A DNA stretch of 35,474 nucleotides from Bacteroidales bacterium (GCA_024413595.1 JAKSUC010000035.1:1-35474); one strand, 5' to 3'; shown: positions 16,846 through 25,131, counted from the stretch's first letter. Numbers and translations are program-made. The notes: generated by a model from the sequence alone, not told the origin.

Positions 16846-17358
16846 ATGAAACCATTAGTTAGCATTATTATGGGCAGTACTTCTGATATGCCCGTTATGG
16901 AAGAAGCTGCAAAATTTCTTAACGAAATGCAAATTCCTTTCGAAATTAATGCTTTATCGGCTCACAGAACTCCTGATTTGGTAGCTGATTTTGCTAAAAA
17001 TGCTTCTTCTAGAGGTATTAAAGTTATTATTGCAGCAGCAGGTGGAGCAGCTCATTTACCTGGTGTTATTGCTGCTTCTACTGAATTACCTGTTATTGGT
17101 GTTCCTATCAAAGCATCTATGAGTATGGATGGATGGGACTCTATTTTATCTATTATTCAAATGCCTCCTGGTATTCCTGTGGCTACAGTTGGTATTAATG
17201 CAGCTAAAAATTCTGCTATTCTTGCTTGCCAAATTATGGCTGTTGGTGATAATGAAATTAAAGATAAGATTATCAAATTTAAACAATCTTTAGCTAGTAA
17301 AATTACCAAAGCTAACGAAGATTTAGCAAAAATTAAATTTGAATATAAAACTAATTAG
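16846..17358 (+). CDS. purE: 5-(carboxyamino)imidazole ribonucleotide mutase
   Basis: A 170-residue enzyme of de novo purine synthesis (class I PurE, N5-CAIR to CAIR). The motifs GSTSDMPVM (10-18), SAHRTPD (catalytic His region, about 43-49), AAAGGAAHLPGVIAA and PVIGVPI are all intact. Normal length. PurK, its usual partner, is not adjacent. It diverges from hpt with a 122-base gap; no perfect -7 box was found in its own orientation. It ends at a strong bidirectional terminator. Confidence 0.96.
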   Translation: MKPLVSIIMGSTSDMPVMEEAAKFLNEMQIPFEINALSAHRTPDLVADFAKNASSRGIKVIIAAAGGAAHLPGVIAASTELPVIGVPIKASMSMDGWDSILSIIQMPPGIPVATVGINAAKNSAILACQIMAVGDNEIKDKIIKFKQSLASKITKANEDLAKIKFEYKTN

Positions 17359-17377
17359 TAGGAGAGTGGTTCTAAAC

Positions 17378-17407
17378 AAAAAGGTGATGTAAAAACATCA
17401 CCTTTTT
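17378..17407. terminator. Bidirectional intrinsic terminator
   Basis: Thirteen-bp perfect stem (core AAGGTGATGT/ACATCACCTT) with an AAAA loop and flanking A/T runs, between convergent purE (+) and accD (-). Confidence 0.9.
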
Positions 17408-17421
17408 TATTTTATTTTTTT

Positions 17422-18264
17422 CTACATCATCATTTTTATCAAACGTGACAAAGTATTTTTTAAATCTTTTCGTTGAACTATATAATCCAAAAATCCATGT
17501 TCTAACAAAAATTCACTACTTTGAAATCCTTCAGGCAAATCTTTTCCTGTAAATTCTCTAATAACGCGTGGACCTGCAAAACCAATTAATGCTCCTGGTT
17601 CTGCCATATTTATATCTCCAAGCATGGCAAAAGATGCTGAAACTCCACCAGTTGTAGGATTTAACATAACTGAAATATATGGCAATTTTGCATTGCTTAA
17701 TTGTGTTAATTTGGCTGAAGTTTTTGCCATTTGCATTAGTGAAAATGCTCCTTCCATCATTCTTGCGCCACCACTTCTGCTCATTATTATTAATGGATAG
17801 CCGTGTTGAATACAATAATCTACGCTTCGTGCAATTTTTTCACCAACAACAGAACCCATTGATCCTCCTACAAATTCAAAATTCATACAACATACAACGC
17901 TATTTTTCCCTTCAATAGCACCTGTTGCAGAAGTTATTGCATCGCTAAGATTTGTTGTTTTTTCTGCTTGTTCTATACGTTCAGAATATTTTTTTCTGTC
18001 TGTAAAATTTAATGGATCGCTACTATGTAAATTTCCAAATAGCTCTTCATATTTTTCATCATCAAACAAAAGTTTAAAATATTCTTTTGTCGGAATACTG
18101 TCATGATATCCACAATCTGGGCATACGCATAGATTTTCTTGGTGATCTTCTGTGGTAATAATTTTTTTACATTGAGGGCATTTATACCACAATCCCTCTT
18201 TGATTTCCTTCTTGTCTTTAGTTTCGGTATTGATACCTTGTTGTAAACGATTAAACCATCCCAT
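17422..18264 (-). CDS. accD: Acetyl-CoA carboxylase carboxyltransferase beta subunit
   Basis: A 280-residue subunit which, with AccA, transfers the carboxyl group from biotin to acetyl-CoA to give malonyl-CoA. The N-terminal Cys4 zinc ribbon is complete (CPQC at 29/32 and CPDC at 48/51), preceded by the family's WYKC. The crotonase-like core shows SRSGGARMMEG, NPTTGGVSASFA and IGFAGPRVI (oxyanion Gly motifs). An upstream in-frame ATG at 18309 would add 15 residues. The start at 18264 (MGWFNRL...) is preferred because AccD proteins begin about 25 residues before the zinc ribbon. The upstream ATG is nevertheless downstream of the -7 box, so it cannot be excluded. accA is not adjacent. Confidence 0.95.
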   Translation of the reverse strand: MGWFNRLQQGINTETKDKKEIKEGLWYKCPQCKKIITTEDHQENLCVCPDCGYHDSIPTKEYFKLLFDDEKYEELFGNLHSSDPLNFTDRKKYSERIEQAEKTTNLSDAITSATGAIEGKNSVVCCMNFEFVGGSMGSVVGEKIARSVDYCIQHGYPLIIMSRSGGARMMEGAFSLMQMAKTSAKLTQLSNAKLPYISVMLNPTTGGVSASFAMLGDINMAEPGALIGFAGPRVIREFTGKDLPEGFQSSEFLLEHGFLDYIVQRKDLKNTLSRLIKMMM

Positions 18265-18331
18265 TTTTGATAAGTTTAAAAATGCCTTTTGCCGAATTCC
18301 GTTCCGCATACGGTCATTTATGTTTCATTTG

Positions 18332-18339
18332 CAAAGGTA
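18332..18339 (-). promoter_or_regulatory. -7 promoter box (TACCTTTG) of accD
   Basis: Exact minus-strand match, 67 bases before the ATG at 18264 and 22 before the alternative ATG at 18309. No clear -33 element. Confidence 0.5.
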
Positions 18340-18430
18340 ATAAAAAAAATTGATTTTTGCTTTTGTACTTTTAATCCATTATTTTGTTTAACATTATTTA
18401 TCACAATATTTCATTTTGTTTTATTTTTAA

Positions 18431-19426
18431 TCAACCTCCACAGTTATTACACATTTTGGGGCGTTTGTTTTTATTCATTATCATTGCAAAAAAATCTTTA
18501 GTTTTTTGATTATTAATTACTTCTTTTAGATTTTCATTTTTTAAATTTCCTAAAACAAAATTTGCATTTTTATCATAGCAACAACCCAAAACATTTAAAT
18601 CGTATGTTATTATTATTGAATTATAAATTCTATTACAAAAATTAATCTTGTTTTTTAGTAAATAATTCCCTTTTTTATCTTTTTTATATCGTGAAAGTTT
18701 TTCTTTATTTGGTAAAAATTCTTCATAATCATTTTCATTTTCAATTTGCATTGTTTTAATTTTAAAAACTTCGCCGCCATACTTTTTTGATAGTTTATTT
18801 ATTTCATGAAAATGATTTTCTGTGTATTTATTAGCTAAAACTTGAATTTCAATAATAGGATTTATTTTTTTTAAATCTTTTTTTGCTTTACTTAAGTTTT
18901 CAATAGATTTTAAAACTTTTTCAAAATTTCCATTTTTTCGATATTTAGAATATGAGTTTTGGTCATAACCATCCATCGAAATTATTATTTTATCTAAACC
19001 TGCATTTACAGTTTTTTTGGCAGTTTCATAATCTATAAAGTGACCATTTGTAGAAGTTACAGTATATATATTTTTTGAATTTGCATATTTAATCATTTCT
19101 GTAAAATGTTTATTCATATACGGTTCTCCTTGAAAATATAGAAATAAATTTAATGTTGTTTCATAAATCTGATTAATTATAATTTCAAAATTATCTAAAC
19201 TCATAAATCCTTTAGATCGTGTAGCTAAATTTAAACCTGAAAAACATTCTTTACAATTCAAATTACAAATATTGCAAGGTTCAATAGAAATTGACCATGG
19301 TTTTCCATATATATATAGTTTGCCTATTATGTGAGATTTTAAACTCGCAAATTTTCTACATATAAAATTACACACCTTTATATATGTAAGTTTTTTTAAA
19401 AATAGCCAAATTTCTTTTAGGTTCAT
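18431..19426 (-). CDS. Radical SAM protein with SPASM-type C-terminus
   Basis: A 331-residue protein. The radical SAM cluster motif CNLNCKEC (Cys54, Cys58, Cys61) follows a beta-strand with an extra Cys51. YFQGEPYMN, VTSTNGHFID and IISMDGYDQNSYSKYRKNG are the conserved barrel motifs after it. C-terminal cysteines (FCNRI, GCC, CNNC) make a SPASM/twitch-like auxiliary Fe-S site; the protein ends two residues after the last CxxC. Proteins of this kind in Bacteroidetes are often annotated only as radical SAM/SPASM; substrates include peptides and nucleosides or glycans. No recognisable peptide substrate is adjacent. The small lipoprotein gene diverges from it 54 bases away. Strongly A/T-rich and Lys-rich, more so than its neighbours. 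Confidence 0.85.
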   Translation of the reverse strand: MNLKEIWLFLKKLTYIKVCNFICRKFASLKSHIIGKLYIYGKPWSISIEPCNICNLNCKECFSGLNLATRSKGFMSLDNFEIIINQIYETTLNLFLYFQGEPYMNKHFTEMIKYANSKNIYTVTSTNGHFIDYETAKKTVNAGLDKIIISMDGYDQNSYSKYRKNGNFEKVLKSIENLSKAKKDLKKINPIIEIQVLANKYTENHFHEINKLSKKYGGEVFKIKTMQIENENDYEEFLPNKEKLSRYKKDKKGNYLLKNKINFCNRIYNSIIITYDLNVLGCCYDKNANFVLGNLKNENLKEVINNQKTKDFFAMIMNKNKRPKMCNNCGG

Positions 19427-19459
19427 TTTTGAAAAAATAATCTATAAAAATAAAATCAT

Positions 19460-19467
19460 TATATTTG
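19460..19467 (+). promoter_or_regulatory. -7 promoter box (TATATTTG) of the small lipoprotein gene
   Basis: Exact match, 13 bases before the ATG at 19481 and 22 before the in-frame ATG at 19490, within the 54-base divergent gap. The short leader slightly favours the second ATG. Confidence 0.5.
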
Positions 19468-19480
19468 TTTTCAAATAATA

Positions 19481-19963
19481 ATGAAAATTATGAAAACAAA
19501 ATTAAATATAAGTTTTATTCTTTTAGTTTTGATATTATTTTCATGCAACAAAAACTTGCGTTATCAAAATTATTTAAACGAAATGGAGCAATCCTTTACT
19601 GAAAAAAATTATAATAATGTTGAGGAATTGGTCGATTTTATAATTAATAGTAACGATGCTGATGCTTCAGAATTAATTACATCTGCATATTTTCAATGTT
19701 TAGTTTATAATGAATATTCCCAAGAACAGAATTTAGACTTACAAACACATTATTATTATCTAAACAAAATAATAAATATTGTAAATTATTCAAAATCCAT
19801 AGATTATAATATTTCATTATCAACATCAAATTTATTAAAAGAAAAATATAGTTTAGATTTAATTTCTTGGACAGAAATTTCAGAAACCAAACTTAAAGAA
19901 ATTGATAACACTTTAGAACATCAAAATTCAGAATTTGAATTAAGTGATGCTCCTTTAGATTAA
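19481..19963 (+). CDS. Small lipoprotein of unknown function
   Basis: A 160-residue protein (157 if the ATG at 19490 is used). Signal sequence with the lipobox LFSC (Cys22). The rest is mostly helical and acidic, with a helix-turn-helix pattern resembling one or two TPR units (EKNYNNVEELVDFIINSNDADASELITSAYFQCLVYNEY). I do not recognise a family. It stands alone: divergent from the radical SAM gene and separated by 168 bases from the next cassette. Confidence 0.6.
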   Translation: MKIMKTKLNISFILLVLILFSCNKNLRYQNYLNEMEQSFTEKNYNNVEELVDFIINSNDADASELITSAYFQCLVYNEYSQEQNLDLQTHYYYLNKIINIVNYSKSIDYNISLSTSNLLKEKYSLDLISWTEISETKLKEIDNTLEHQNSEFELSDAPLD

Positions 19964-20007
19964 TTTTTTTTTGAATAATAATTATCTAATAAATAATCAC
20001 TTATACA

Positions 20008-20078
20008 GGATTAACATTTTTTAACTATTCAATGTGTAAAAAACACACAAAGATATTTCATTTTTTCAATGTTAATCC
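20008..20078. repeat. Inverted repeat with 11-bp perfect arms at the cassette promoter
   Basis: GGATTAACATT (20008-20018) is repeated in reverse complement as AATGTTAATCC (20068-20078). The centre holds a second small palindrome, TGTGT-aaaaa-ACACA (20033-20047). The right arm ends one base before the -7 box at 20080, so it occupies the spacer between -33 and -7. There is no T-run, so it is not a terminator. It could be a pair of operator half-sites or a hairpin. Confidence 0.6.
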
Positions 20079-20079
20079 G

Positions 20080-20087
20080 TATATTTG
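20080..20087 (+). promoter_or_regulatory. -7 promoter box (TATATTTG) of the vWA/PurA-like cassette
   Basis: Exact consensus match, 44 bases before the ATG at 20132, in a leader that is A-rich afterwards. No TTTG -33 element at the expected distance, which together with the inverted repeat suggests a regulated promoter. Confidence 0.6.
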
Positions 20088-20131
20088 TATAGAAATAAAA
20101 AATAAAACAAATAATAAAAACAAAAAACAAT

Positions 20132-20512
20132 ATGGCAAAATTTAAAGATAGTTTAACGGCTTCATTCCAGCAAATTAGGGAAGACCGAGCACAAAGTATC
20201 GCAGAAGATACCGAAATTGAATATAAACGCGACATAGAAGATCGTTGTCGTCGTATTCGTCAATACGACCGTCAACGCGAAAATTTGATTTTGGATCTTT
20301 GTCCAACCACCAACACAAGTGTACAAGTGGTTCCATCAGATTTTAACGCAAAAGAATTTAAAGACAAAGATATTCAAATAGGAATTGATCGCAGAAACGA
20401 TTTAATAATACTTGAAATCGTGGTTGACAGATATGAATATCTTTTCGGACCATATCCCGAAGCAAATAAAATTAAAGAATTAATACCAACATGGACTTCT
20501 AAAATAAAATAA
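20132..20512 (+). CDS. Conserved-looking small protein of unknown function, first gene of the vWA/PurA-like cassette
   Basis: A 126-residue soluble protein without a signal peptide. The N-terminal half is highly charged and probably one long helix (residues 5-52, rich in Arg, Asp, Glu and Gln). The C-terminal half has alternating strands and turns (SVQVVPSDF, DIQIGIDRRNDLIILEIVVDRY). I recognise no domain. Codon and base composition are slightly richer in G+C than the surrounding genes, as in the vWA gene that follows 2 bases later. That spacing points to translational coupling and a shared function with the vWA and PurA-like proteins. Confidence 0.65.
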   Translation: MAKFKDSLTASFQQIREDRAQSIAEDTEIEYKRDIEDRCRRIRQYDRQRENLILDLCPTTNTSVQVVPSDFNAKEFKDKDIQIGIDRRNDLIILEIVVDRYEYLFGPYPEANKIKELIPTWTSKIK

Positions 20513-20514
20513 TT

Positions 20515-21402
20515 ATGGGCGCAGGATTTTATTCATATGACATTGCATATAGTCGTAGAGTTTCAAAGTACGAAAAAGCAAGTGCAGACGAAATTTTTAA
20601 TAGCGAAATGGATCCTAAAATGAATCCAAAAGACGTTACTCGAGAATGTTGTGAAACCTCAGAACATCCTGAAACATTGCCAATTATTATTGGTCTTGAC
20701 GTAACAGGAAGTATGGGACACGTTCCTACAAGTTTAATTAAGAACGACTTTCCTGAAATAATGAAAAAGATTTTAGACGAAGGCGTTCCTTGTCCACAAC
20801 TTTGTTTTGTGGCTTATGGCGATCATAAAACCGATGATTGTCCTCTTCAAGTTGGACAATTTGAAGCTAGCGACGAATTGATGGAAAAATGGTTGACTTC
20901 TATCTACTTAGAAGGTGGAGGAGGTGGAAATGGTGGCGAAAGTACATCTTTGGTTTACTATTTTGCAAGCCGTCAAACTGCTTGTGACGCTATTACAAAA
21001 CGTGGTATTAAAGGTTTGGTTATAACCATTGGTGACGAACCTGATTTGGGTGATTATTCAAAAAAAGCATTAACAAATATTTGTTGTGGTGCTGAAAAAG
21101 ATATGACTGCAAAAGAAATTATCGATGAATGTCAAAAAAAATGGGAAATTTACCACATTAATATTCTTGATTATCGTGGAAAAATGCACGACGTTGCTCA
21201 ATGTTGGAAACCTCTTTTAGGTGATCATTTTATTGAAGTTGAAGCAAATACTGATACTAATATTTCAAATATGATTGCATCTATTGCAACTGATTATTAT
21301 AAGAAAATTAGTAAAGTTGGAACTTCTGTTGAAAACGTAACAAACACAGTTCCAGAAAATAACACAGAAGATACAAATTATCATCCACCACACATGTTGT
21401 AA
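20515..21402 (+). CDS. Von Willebrand factor A domain protein
   Basis: A 295-residue cytoplasmic protein. The metal-ion-dependent adhesion site reads DVTGSMG (Asp62, Thr64, Ser66; Thr replaces the first Ser of DxSxS), with later TIGDE providing the third acidic residue. The stretch LQVGQFEASDE, then LEGGGGGNGGES, then KRGIKGLVITIGDE is typical of a particular vWA family I recall from actinobacteria and others, where a Gly-rich loop precedes the ES motif. A C-terminal tail (about 265-295) is polar and disordered. vWA proteins of this kind usually act as scaffolds with ATPases or enzymes. It lies 2 bases after the 126-aa gene, and its TAA is followed directly by the ATG of the PurA-like gene. 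Confidence 0.85.
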   Translation: MGAGFYSYDIAYSRRVSKYEKASADEIFNSEMDPKMNPKDVTRECCETSEHPETLPIIIGLDVTGSMGHVPTSLIKNDFPEIMKKILDEGVPCPQLCFVAYGDHKTDDCPLQVGQFEASDELMEKWLTSIYLEGGGGGNGGESTSLVYYFASRQTACDAITKRGIKGLVITIGDEPDLGDYSKKALTNICCGAEKDMTAKEIIDECQKKWEIYHINILDYRGKMHDVAQCWKPLLGDHFIEVEANTDTNISNMIASIATDYYKKISKVGTSVENVTNTVPENNTEDTNYHPPHML

Positions 21403-22527
21403 ATGGAAACTAAAATTGTATTAGGATCTCTCTTCGGCGACGAAGGCAAAGGCGTTAGCGTTCAGTGGCTGTGTAAAAACGCAGTTGCTGAAGGCAAACG
21501 TCCTTTGGTTATTAGATATACTGGCGGTTCTCAAGCTGGACACACTGTTGAAAATATTGTTGATAATAAAAATGTTAGACACGTTTTTTCTTCATTTGGA
21601 TCGGCTTCTTTGATGAATATTCCTACTTTATATAAAAATACAGCATTGATTGATCCAATTTGTATTGTTAATGAATGGAATGTTTTGAAAGCCAAAGGAA
21701 TAGTACAACCTTTATATAATATAGAAAATGCTATGATAATAACACCATATGATGTGGAAGCAAATCGCAATAGTGCTAAAAATCTTAGCGATGGAACTTG
21801 TGGCAAAGGTGTTTATATGGCATGGAAAAGGTCTAATTCTGGTGCAAAATTTACTATTAATGACAATCCTGAAATAATTTTAGCAAAATCGGCAGAATAT
21901 TACAATGTTGAACGTTATAAACCGTACGACGAAATGTTTTTGTCTGCTTTTAATAATGTTAAAAAAAATCAAATTGATATTGATATAAACGATTATGATA
22001 CATTAGTTTATGAGTCAACACAAGGTTTATTGTTAGACGCGAAACTTGGATTTTTGCCTCATGTAACTGCAACATTAACAGGTTTGCAATATTTGACAAA
22101 AGAAGAATTAAAAAATGCTGACGTTTATCTTGCTATGCGAACATATTTAACTCGTCATGGCAATGGATATATTCCACAAATGATTGATAATTATAATCTT
22201 AATGATAAATCGGAAACAAATGTTTTAAATCAATATCAAGGAAATTTTAAAACAGGAATATTTGATTTTGATTTATTAAACGAAGCTATTAAGCGTCATA
22301 ATTTTAACGATTATCCAGAAACAAACTTTAATTTAACAATCACACACTTAGATACATGTTTAAACAATCAAAAATTTATTTATAAGTATAATAATGATAT
22401 TTTATCAGAAATAATAAACACAAAACAAGAATATAATAAAATTTTAGAAATATATAAAAATAAAATATCTTTAAAAATCAGAAATACATATTATTGCGAT
22501 AGTTCAGTAGGGGAGTTTGAAAAATAA
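21403..22527 (+). CDS. Divergent adenylosuccinate synthetase (PurA) homologue
   Basis: A 374-residue protein, shorter than the usual bacterial PurA (about 430). Retained: P-loop FGDEGKG with Asp13 and Lys16; RYTGGSQAGHT with His47, the second catalytic residue of PurA; GTCGKG (131-136); ESTQGLLLD with Gln207; HVTAT (220-224); TRHGNG (250-255). Altered: the Arg-rich L-aspartate loop (TTGRRRR in E. coli) is replaced and shortened in NQYQGNFKTGIFD (276-288); the guanine-recognition TKLD is THLD (314-317); the C-terminal GPDR segment is missing. PurZ-type phage enzymes replace the catalytic Asp, but here it is kept. The enzyme probably phosphorylates a purine nucleotide at O6, but may accept a different amino-acid or amine partner. 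Because of the divergence, no purA symbol is given. Confidence 0.8.
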   Translation: METKIVLGSLFGDEGKGVSVQWLCKNAVAEGKRPLVIRYTGGSQAGHTVENIVDNKNVRHVFSSFGSASLMNIPTLYKNTALIDPICIVNEWNVLKAKGIVQPLYNIENAMIITPYDVEANRNSAKNLSDGTCGKGVYMAWKRSNSGAKFTINDNPEIILAKSAEYYNVERYKPYDEMFLSAFNNVKKNQIDIDINDYDTLVYESTQGLLLDAKLGFLPHVTATLTGLQYLTKEELKNADVYLAMRTYLTRHGNGYIPQMIDNYNLNDKSETNVLNQYQGNFKTGIFDFDLLNEAIKRHNFNDYPETNFNLTITHLDTCLNNQKFIYKYNNDILSEIINTKQEYNKILEIYKNKISLKIRNTYYCDSSVGEFEK

Positions 22528-22626
22528 AAGCGTTTATTTTGTGAAAAAAAAGTGAATGGGAAATAAACAATTATGTTATTATTTTCGATATATATTAAAA
22601 ATGAAAATAGATAATAAAAAAAATCT

Positions 22627-22634
22627 TATTTTTG
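22627..22634 (+). promoter_or_regulatory. -7 promoter box (TATTTTTG) of the TPR-SpoIIE gene
   Basis: Exact match, 19 bases before the ATG at 22654, with no clear -33 element. It separates this gene from the vWA/PurA-like cassette that ends at 22527. Confidence 0.5.
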
Positions 22635-22653
22635 AAAACCCAAAATAACTAAA

Positions 22654-24816
22654 ATGTTAAAAAAAATATTCTTAATATTAATACTTATTATTACAAATAA
22701 CGTATCTATTTTTGCTCAAAATCAAAATGATACTTCGTTAATTAATGAATATATTCTAAAAGCTAATTCTGTTTCAAATTTTGATTCTGTTATTATATAC
22801 AGTAATAAAGCGTTAGATTTACTAAACAAAATAAAATCAACTGATACATTAAAATTTTTGGAATGTTACAATGTAATTATGACTAATTATATGAATATTA
22901 ATCATGATTCTGCTTTAGTCTATTCTGATAAAATATTATTAATAAGTGAAAATAGTAACAATATTGACATATTAAAAATACAAGGAAATTGTTTTAGATT
23001 AACAGCTTGTTTAAATGAGTCAAAACACGATTATTCAGAAATGTGGTCTAATTTTCATAAAGCTATTGATATTTTTAAAACAAATAATTTATTATTAGAT
23101 TTGGCAAATTTATATATGAACATTGCTTGGGTTAGTTCTTCATATTATTCTAATGATAATGCAATATTTTATTTACAGTTGGCTGATTCAATTTTTATGA
23201 ATGATGTAAATAATTCACGAAAATTCCTTGTTAAATTGAGTTATGCAGAAGCGTTGATTTCTAAATATATATTAAATGACAATAACGATAGTATAATCTT
23301 AAGCAAAATTGATAGTCTTCATAAAGAGTGTTATGTAGTTTTAGAAAAAGAAAAAGCTGTAATAAATAATCAAATTATATATGATAATTATTTGGCTAGC
23401 ATCAATACACAATATTGTATTCAATTAGCATTGCAAATGATAAAAAATAAAGATAAAGAAGCAATAAAAAAAATTGACAGCCTTTATCCTTTGTGTTTGG
23501 AATATTGGCATGATAGAAATGTTGTATGTGGAACTTTAATTTTGAAACTTATTAAAGTGTTAAATTTTGAAGCTAACAATCAAATATTAGAAGCTAAAAA
23601 ATTATTTGCTGAATGTGAATTATTAATTTCTAAATGCTATAATTCTCAGACAGATTATACAACTTTATATTTAATAGGAATTTGTTATGAAAAATTAGGC
23701 AATTATCAAAAAGCTAACGAAATTTATAAATTAAGATTTAAAAATATCACAAGTAATATCGATGAGTCTATCATTTCTCAAACTGCTGATTTTAAAGCTC
23801 AAGTTAAATCTGAGGCTCAAATTCAACAAATTGAAGCGGAAAAACTAATTCAAAAAGAGAAATTAGCAAAAAATAGAATTTTAATTATTTGTAGTATTCT
23901 AATTATTATTGCACTTTTAGTAATAGTCCATTATATTGCTAATTTGTCAAAATCAAGAAAGCAAGCTAATCAAAAACTAAGTCAATTAAATAGTGAAATT
24001 TTAGCACAATGTGATACTATAAGTGCTCAAAAAGCATCTTTAGAAAAAGCTCATAATCATATAAATTCTAGTATTAATTATGCAAGTAGAATTCAAATGT
24101 CTTCATTAATATCCGAAGAGGATATAAAAAAAATATTTGATGATGTTTTTGTTATTTTTCATCCTTGTAGCATTGTTAGTGGAGATTTTTATATTGCTGG
24201 AACAATTGATGAAAAACCTGTTTTTGTAACTGCCGATTGTACAGGTCATGGTGTTCCTGGTGGATTTTTAAGTATGCTTGGAATTTCGTTTATGAAAGAA
24301 ATTTTTTTAAAATCTGACGTTAAAACAACTCCAGCTATGATTTTAACGCAATTGAGAGATTTATTGATTTCTACACTTGCTTCTAAAGTAGAAGGCGAAG
24401 AAAATAAACTTCGTGATGGTATGGATGTTTCTATTTGTATTTATAACAAAAGAGAAAATATGCTAGAATATGCAACTGCAAACCACACAATTTATGTTTG
24501 TAGAAATCAGAAAATTACAAGATTAAAAGGCGATAGAATTCCAGTTGGAAGATATATTGTTGAAAAAGAATATAGTAATTTTTCTTATTCTCTTGAAAAT
24601 GACGATATTATTTATACAATGAGTGATGGTTTTACTGATCAACCTGTATATAATAGTGTTGGTAAATATACTAAAACAAGATGTATTAATTTATTAGAAA
24701 AAATTTCTAATAAATCTTTATGTAGTCAAAAAGAAATTCTTGAACAAGAAATAAAAAATACCATTGGCGAAGGTCGTCAAATTGATGATATTACAATTGC
24801 AGGTGTTTTATTCTAA
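22654..24816 (+). CDS. TPR-containing membrane sensor with SpoIIE (PP2C-type) phosphatase output
   Basis: A 720-residue protein: signal peptide (1-22, ending FAQ), an extracytoplasmic helical TPR-like sensor region (23-390), a membrane helix (409-431), a coiled coil (432-475) and a SpoIIE phosphatase domain (480-720). The phosphatase has the metal-binding SGDFY (about 508-512), TADCTGHGVPGGFLSMLG, RDGMDVSICIYN and a late DDITIAG. These domains dephosphorylate serine/threonine on anti-sigma-factor antagonists in partner-switching systems, or regulate other phospho-proteins. No anti-sigma kinase (HATPase_c/STAS) gene is adjacent. The stop codon directly abuts the stop codon of the convergent lipoprotein gene. 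Confidence 0.88.
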   Translation: MLKKIFLILILIITNNVSIFAQNQNDTSLINEYILKANSVSNFDSVIIYSNKALDLLNKIKSTDTLKFLECYNVIMTNYMNINHDSALVYSDKILLISENSNNIDILKIQGNCFRLTACLNESKHDYSEMWSNFHKAIDIFKTNNLLLDLANLYMNIAWVSSSYYSNDNAIFYLQLADSIFMNDVNNSRKFLVKLSYAEALISKYILNDNNDSIILSKIDSLHKECYVVLEKEKAVINNQIIYDNYLASINTQYCIQLALQMIKNKDKEAIKKIDSLYPLCLEYWHDRNVVCGTLILKLIKVLNFEANNQILEAKKLFAECELLISKCYNSQTDYTTLYLIGICYEKLGNYQKANEIYKLRFKNITSNIDESIISQTADFKAQVKSEAQIQQIEAEKLIQKEKLAKNRILIICSILIIIALLVIVHYIANLSKSRKQANQKLSQLNSEILAQCDTISAQKASLEKAHNHINSSINYASRIQMSSLISEEDIKKIFDDVFVIFHPCSIVSGDFYIAGTIDEKPVFVTADCTGHGVPGGFLSMLGISFMKEIFLKSDVKTTPAMILTQLRDLLISTLASKVEGEENKLRDGMDVSICIYNKRENMLEYATANHTIYVCRNQKITRLKGDRIPVGRYIVEKEYSNFSYSLENDDIIYTMSDGFTDQPVYNSVGKYTKTRCINLLEKISNKSLCSQKEILEQEIKNTIGEGRQIDDITIAGVLF

Positions 24817-25131
24817 TTATTGTTCAAGTATCACAGTTTTTTGTATAGGTCCTAATTTAAATGCTTGATAAACTTGACCTTTTATTTTTATTTTTTCGCC
24901 TTCATTTGGTAAAAAACTACGTCCTTGACTTGCAACAACAGTTATTTCGCCTGTTTTGTCAGAAACTTTAAAGGTTTTTACTAATAATAAATTGGTAGTA
25001 TTTATTACAGCTCCTTTAATTGTAACTTCTTTACCATGAAACTTATATGGTTCAGAATTGATTTCGCTGATTTTTTCAACGCCACAACTTGAAAATAATA
25101 TTGTTATTAATATTAAAATATACTTTTTCAT
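24817..25131 (-). CDS. Small lipoprotein with OB-fold-like domain
   Basis: A 104-residue protein with a lipoprotein signal (LFSSC, Cys16). The mature part has the five-strand pattern of an OB-fold of the nucleic-acid-binding or BOF type: KFHGKEVTIKGAVINT, FKVSDKTGEITVVAS, EGEKIKIKGQVYQAF. I see no enzyme motif. It lies 35 bases downstream of the hybrid histidine kinase on the same strand, so it may be co-transcribed with it, and it ends with no gap against the convergent SpoIIE gene. No terminator is visible between the two converging genes. Confidence 0.75.
   Translation of the reverse strand: MKKYILILITILFSSCGVEKISEINSEPYKFHGKEVTIKGAVINTTNLLLVKTFKVSDKTGEITVVASQGRSFLPNEGEKIKIKGQVYQAFKLGPIQKTVILEQ

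Noticed and set aside
21403..22527. PurZ of the 2-aminoadenine (Z) DNA pathway
   Set aside because: To my knowledge PurZ replaces the catalytic Asp of GDEGKG; here Asp13 is present, and no DatZ, MazZ or phage polymerase gene is nearby.
22530..22574. 8-bp inverted repeat GTTTATTT/AAATAAAC after the PurA-like gene as a terminator
   Set aside because: Almost no G/C pairs, a long loop and no T-run; not counted.
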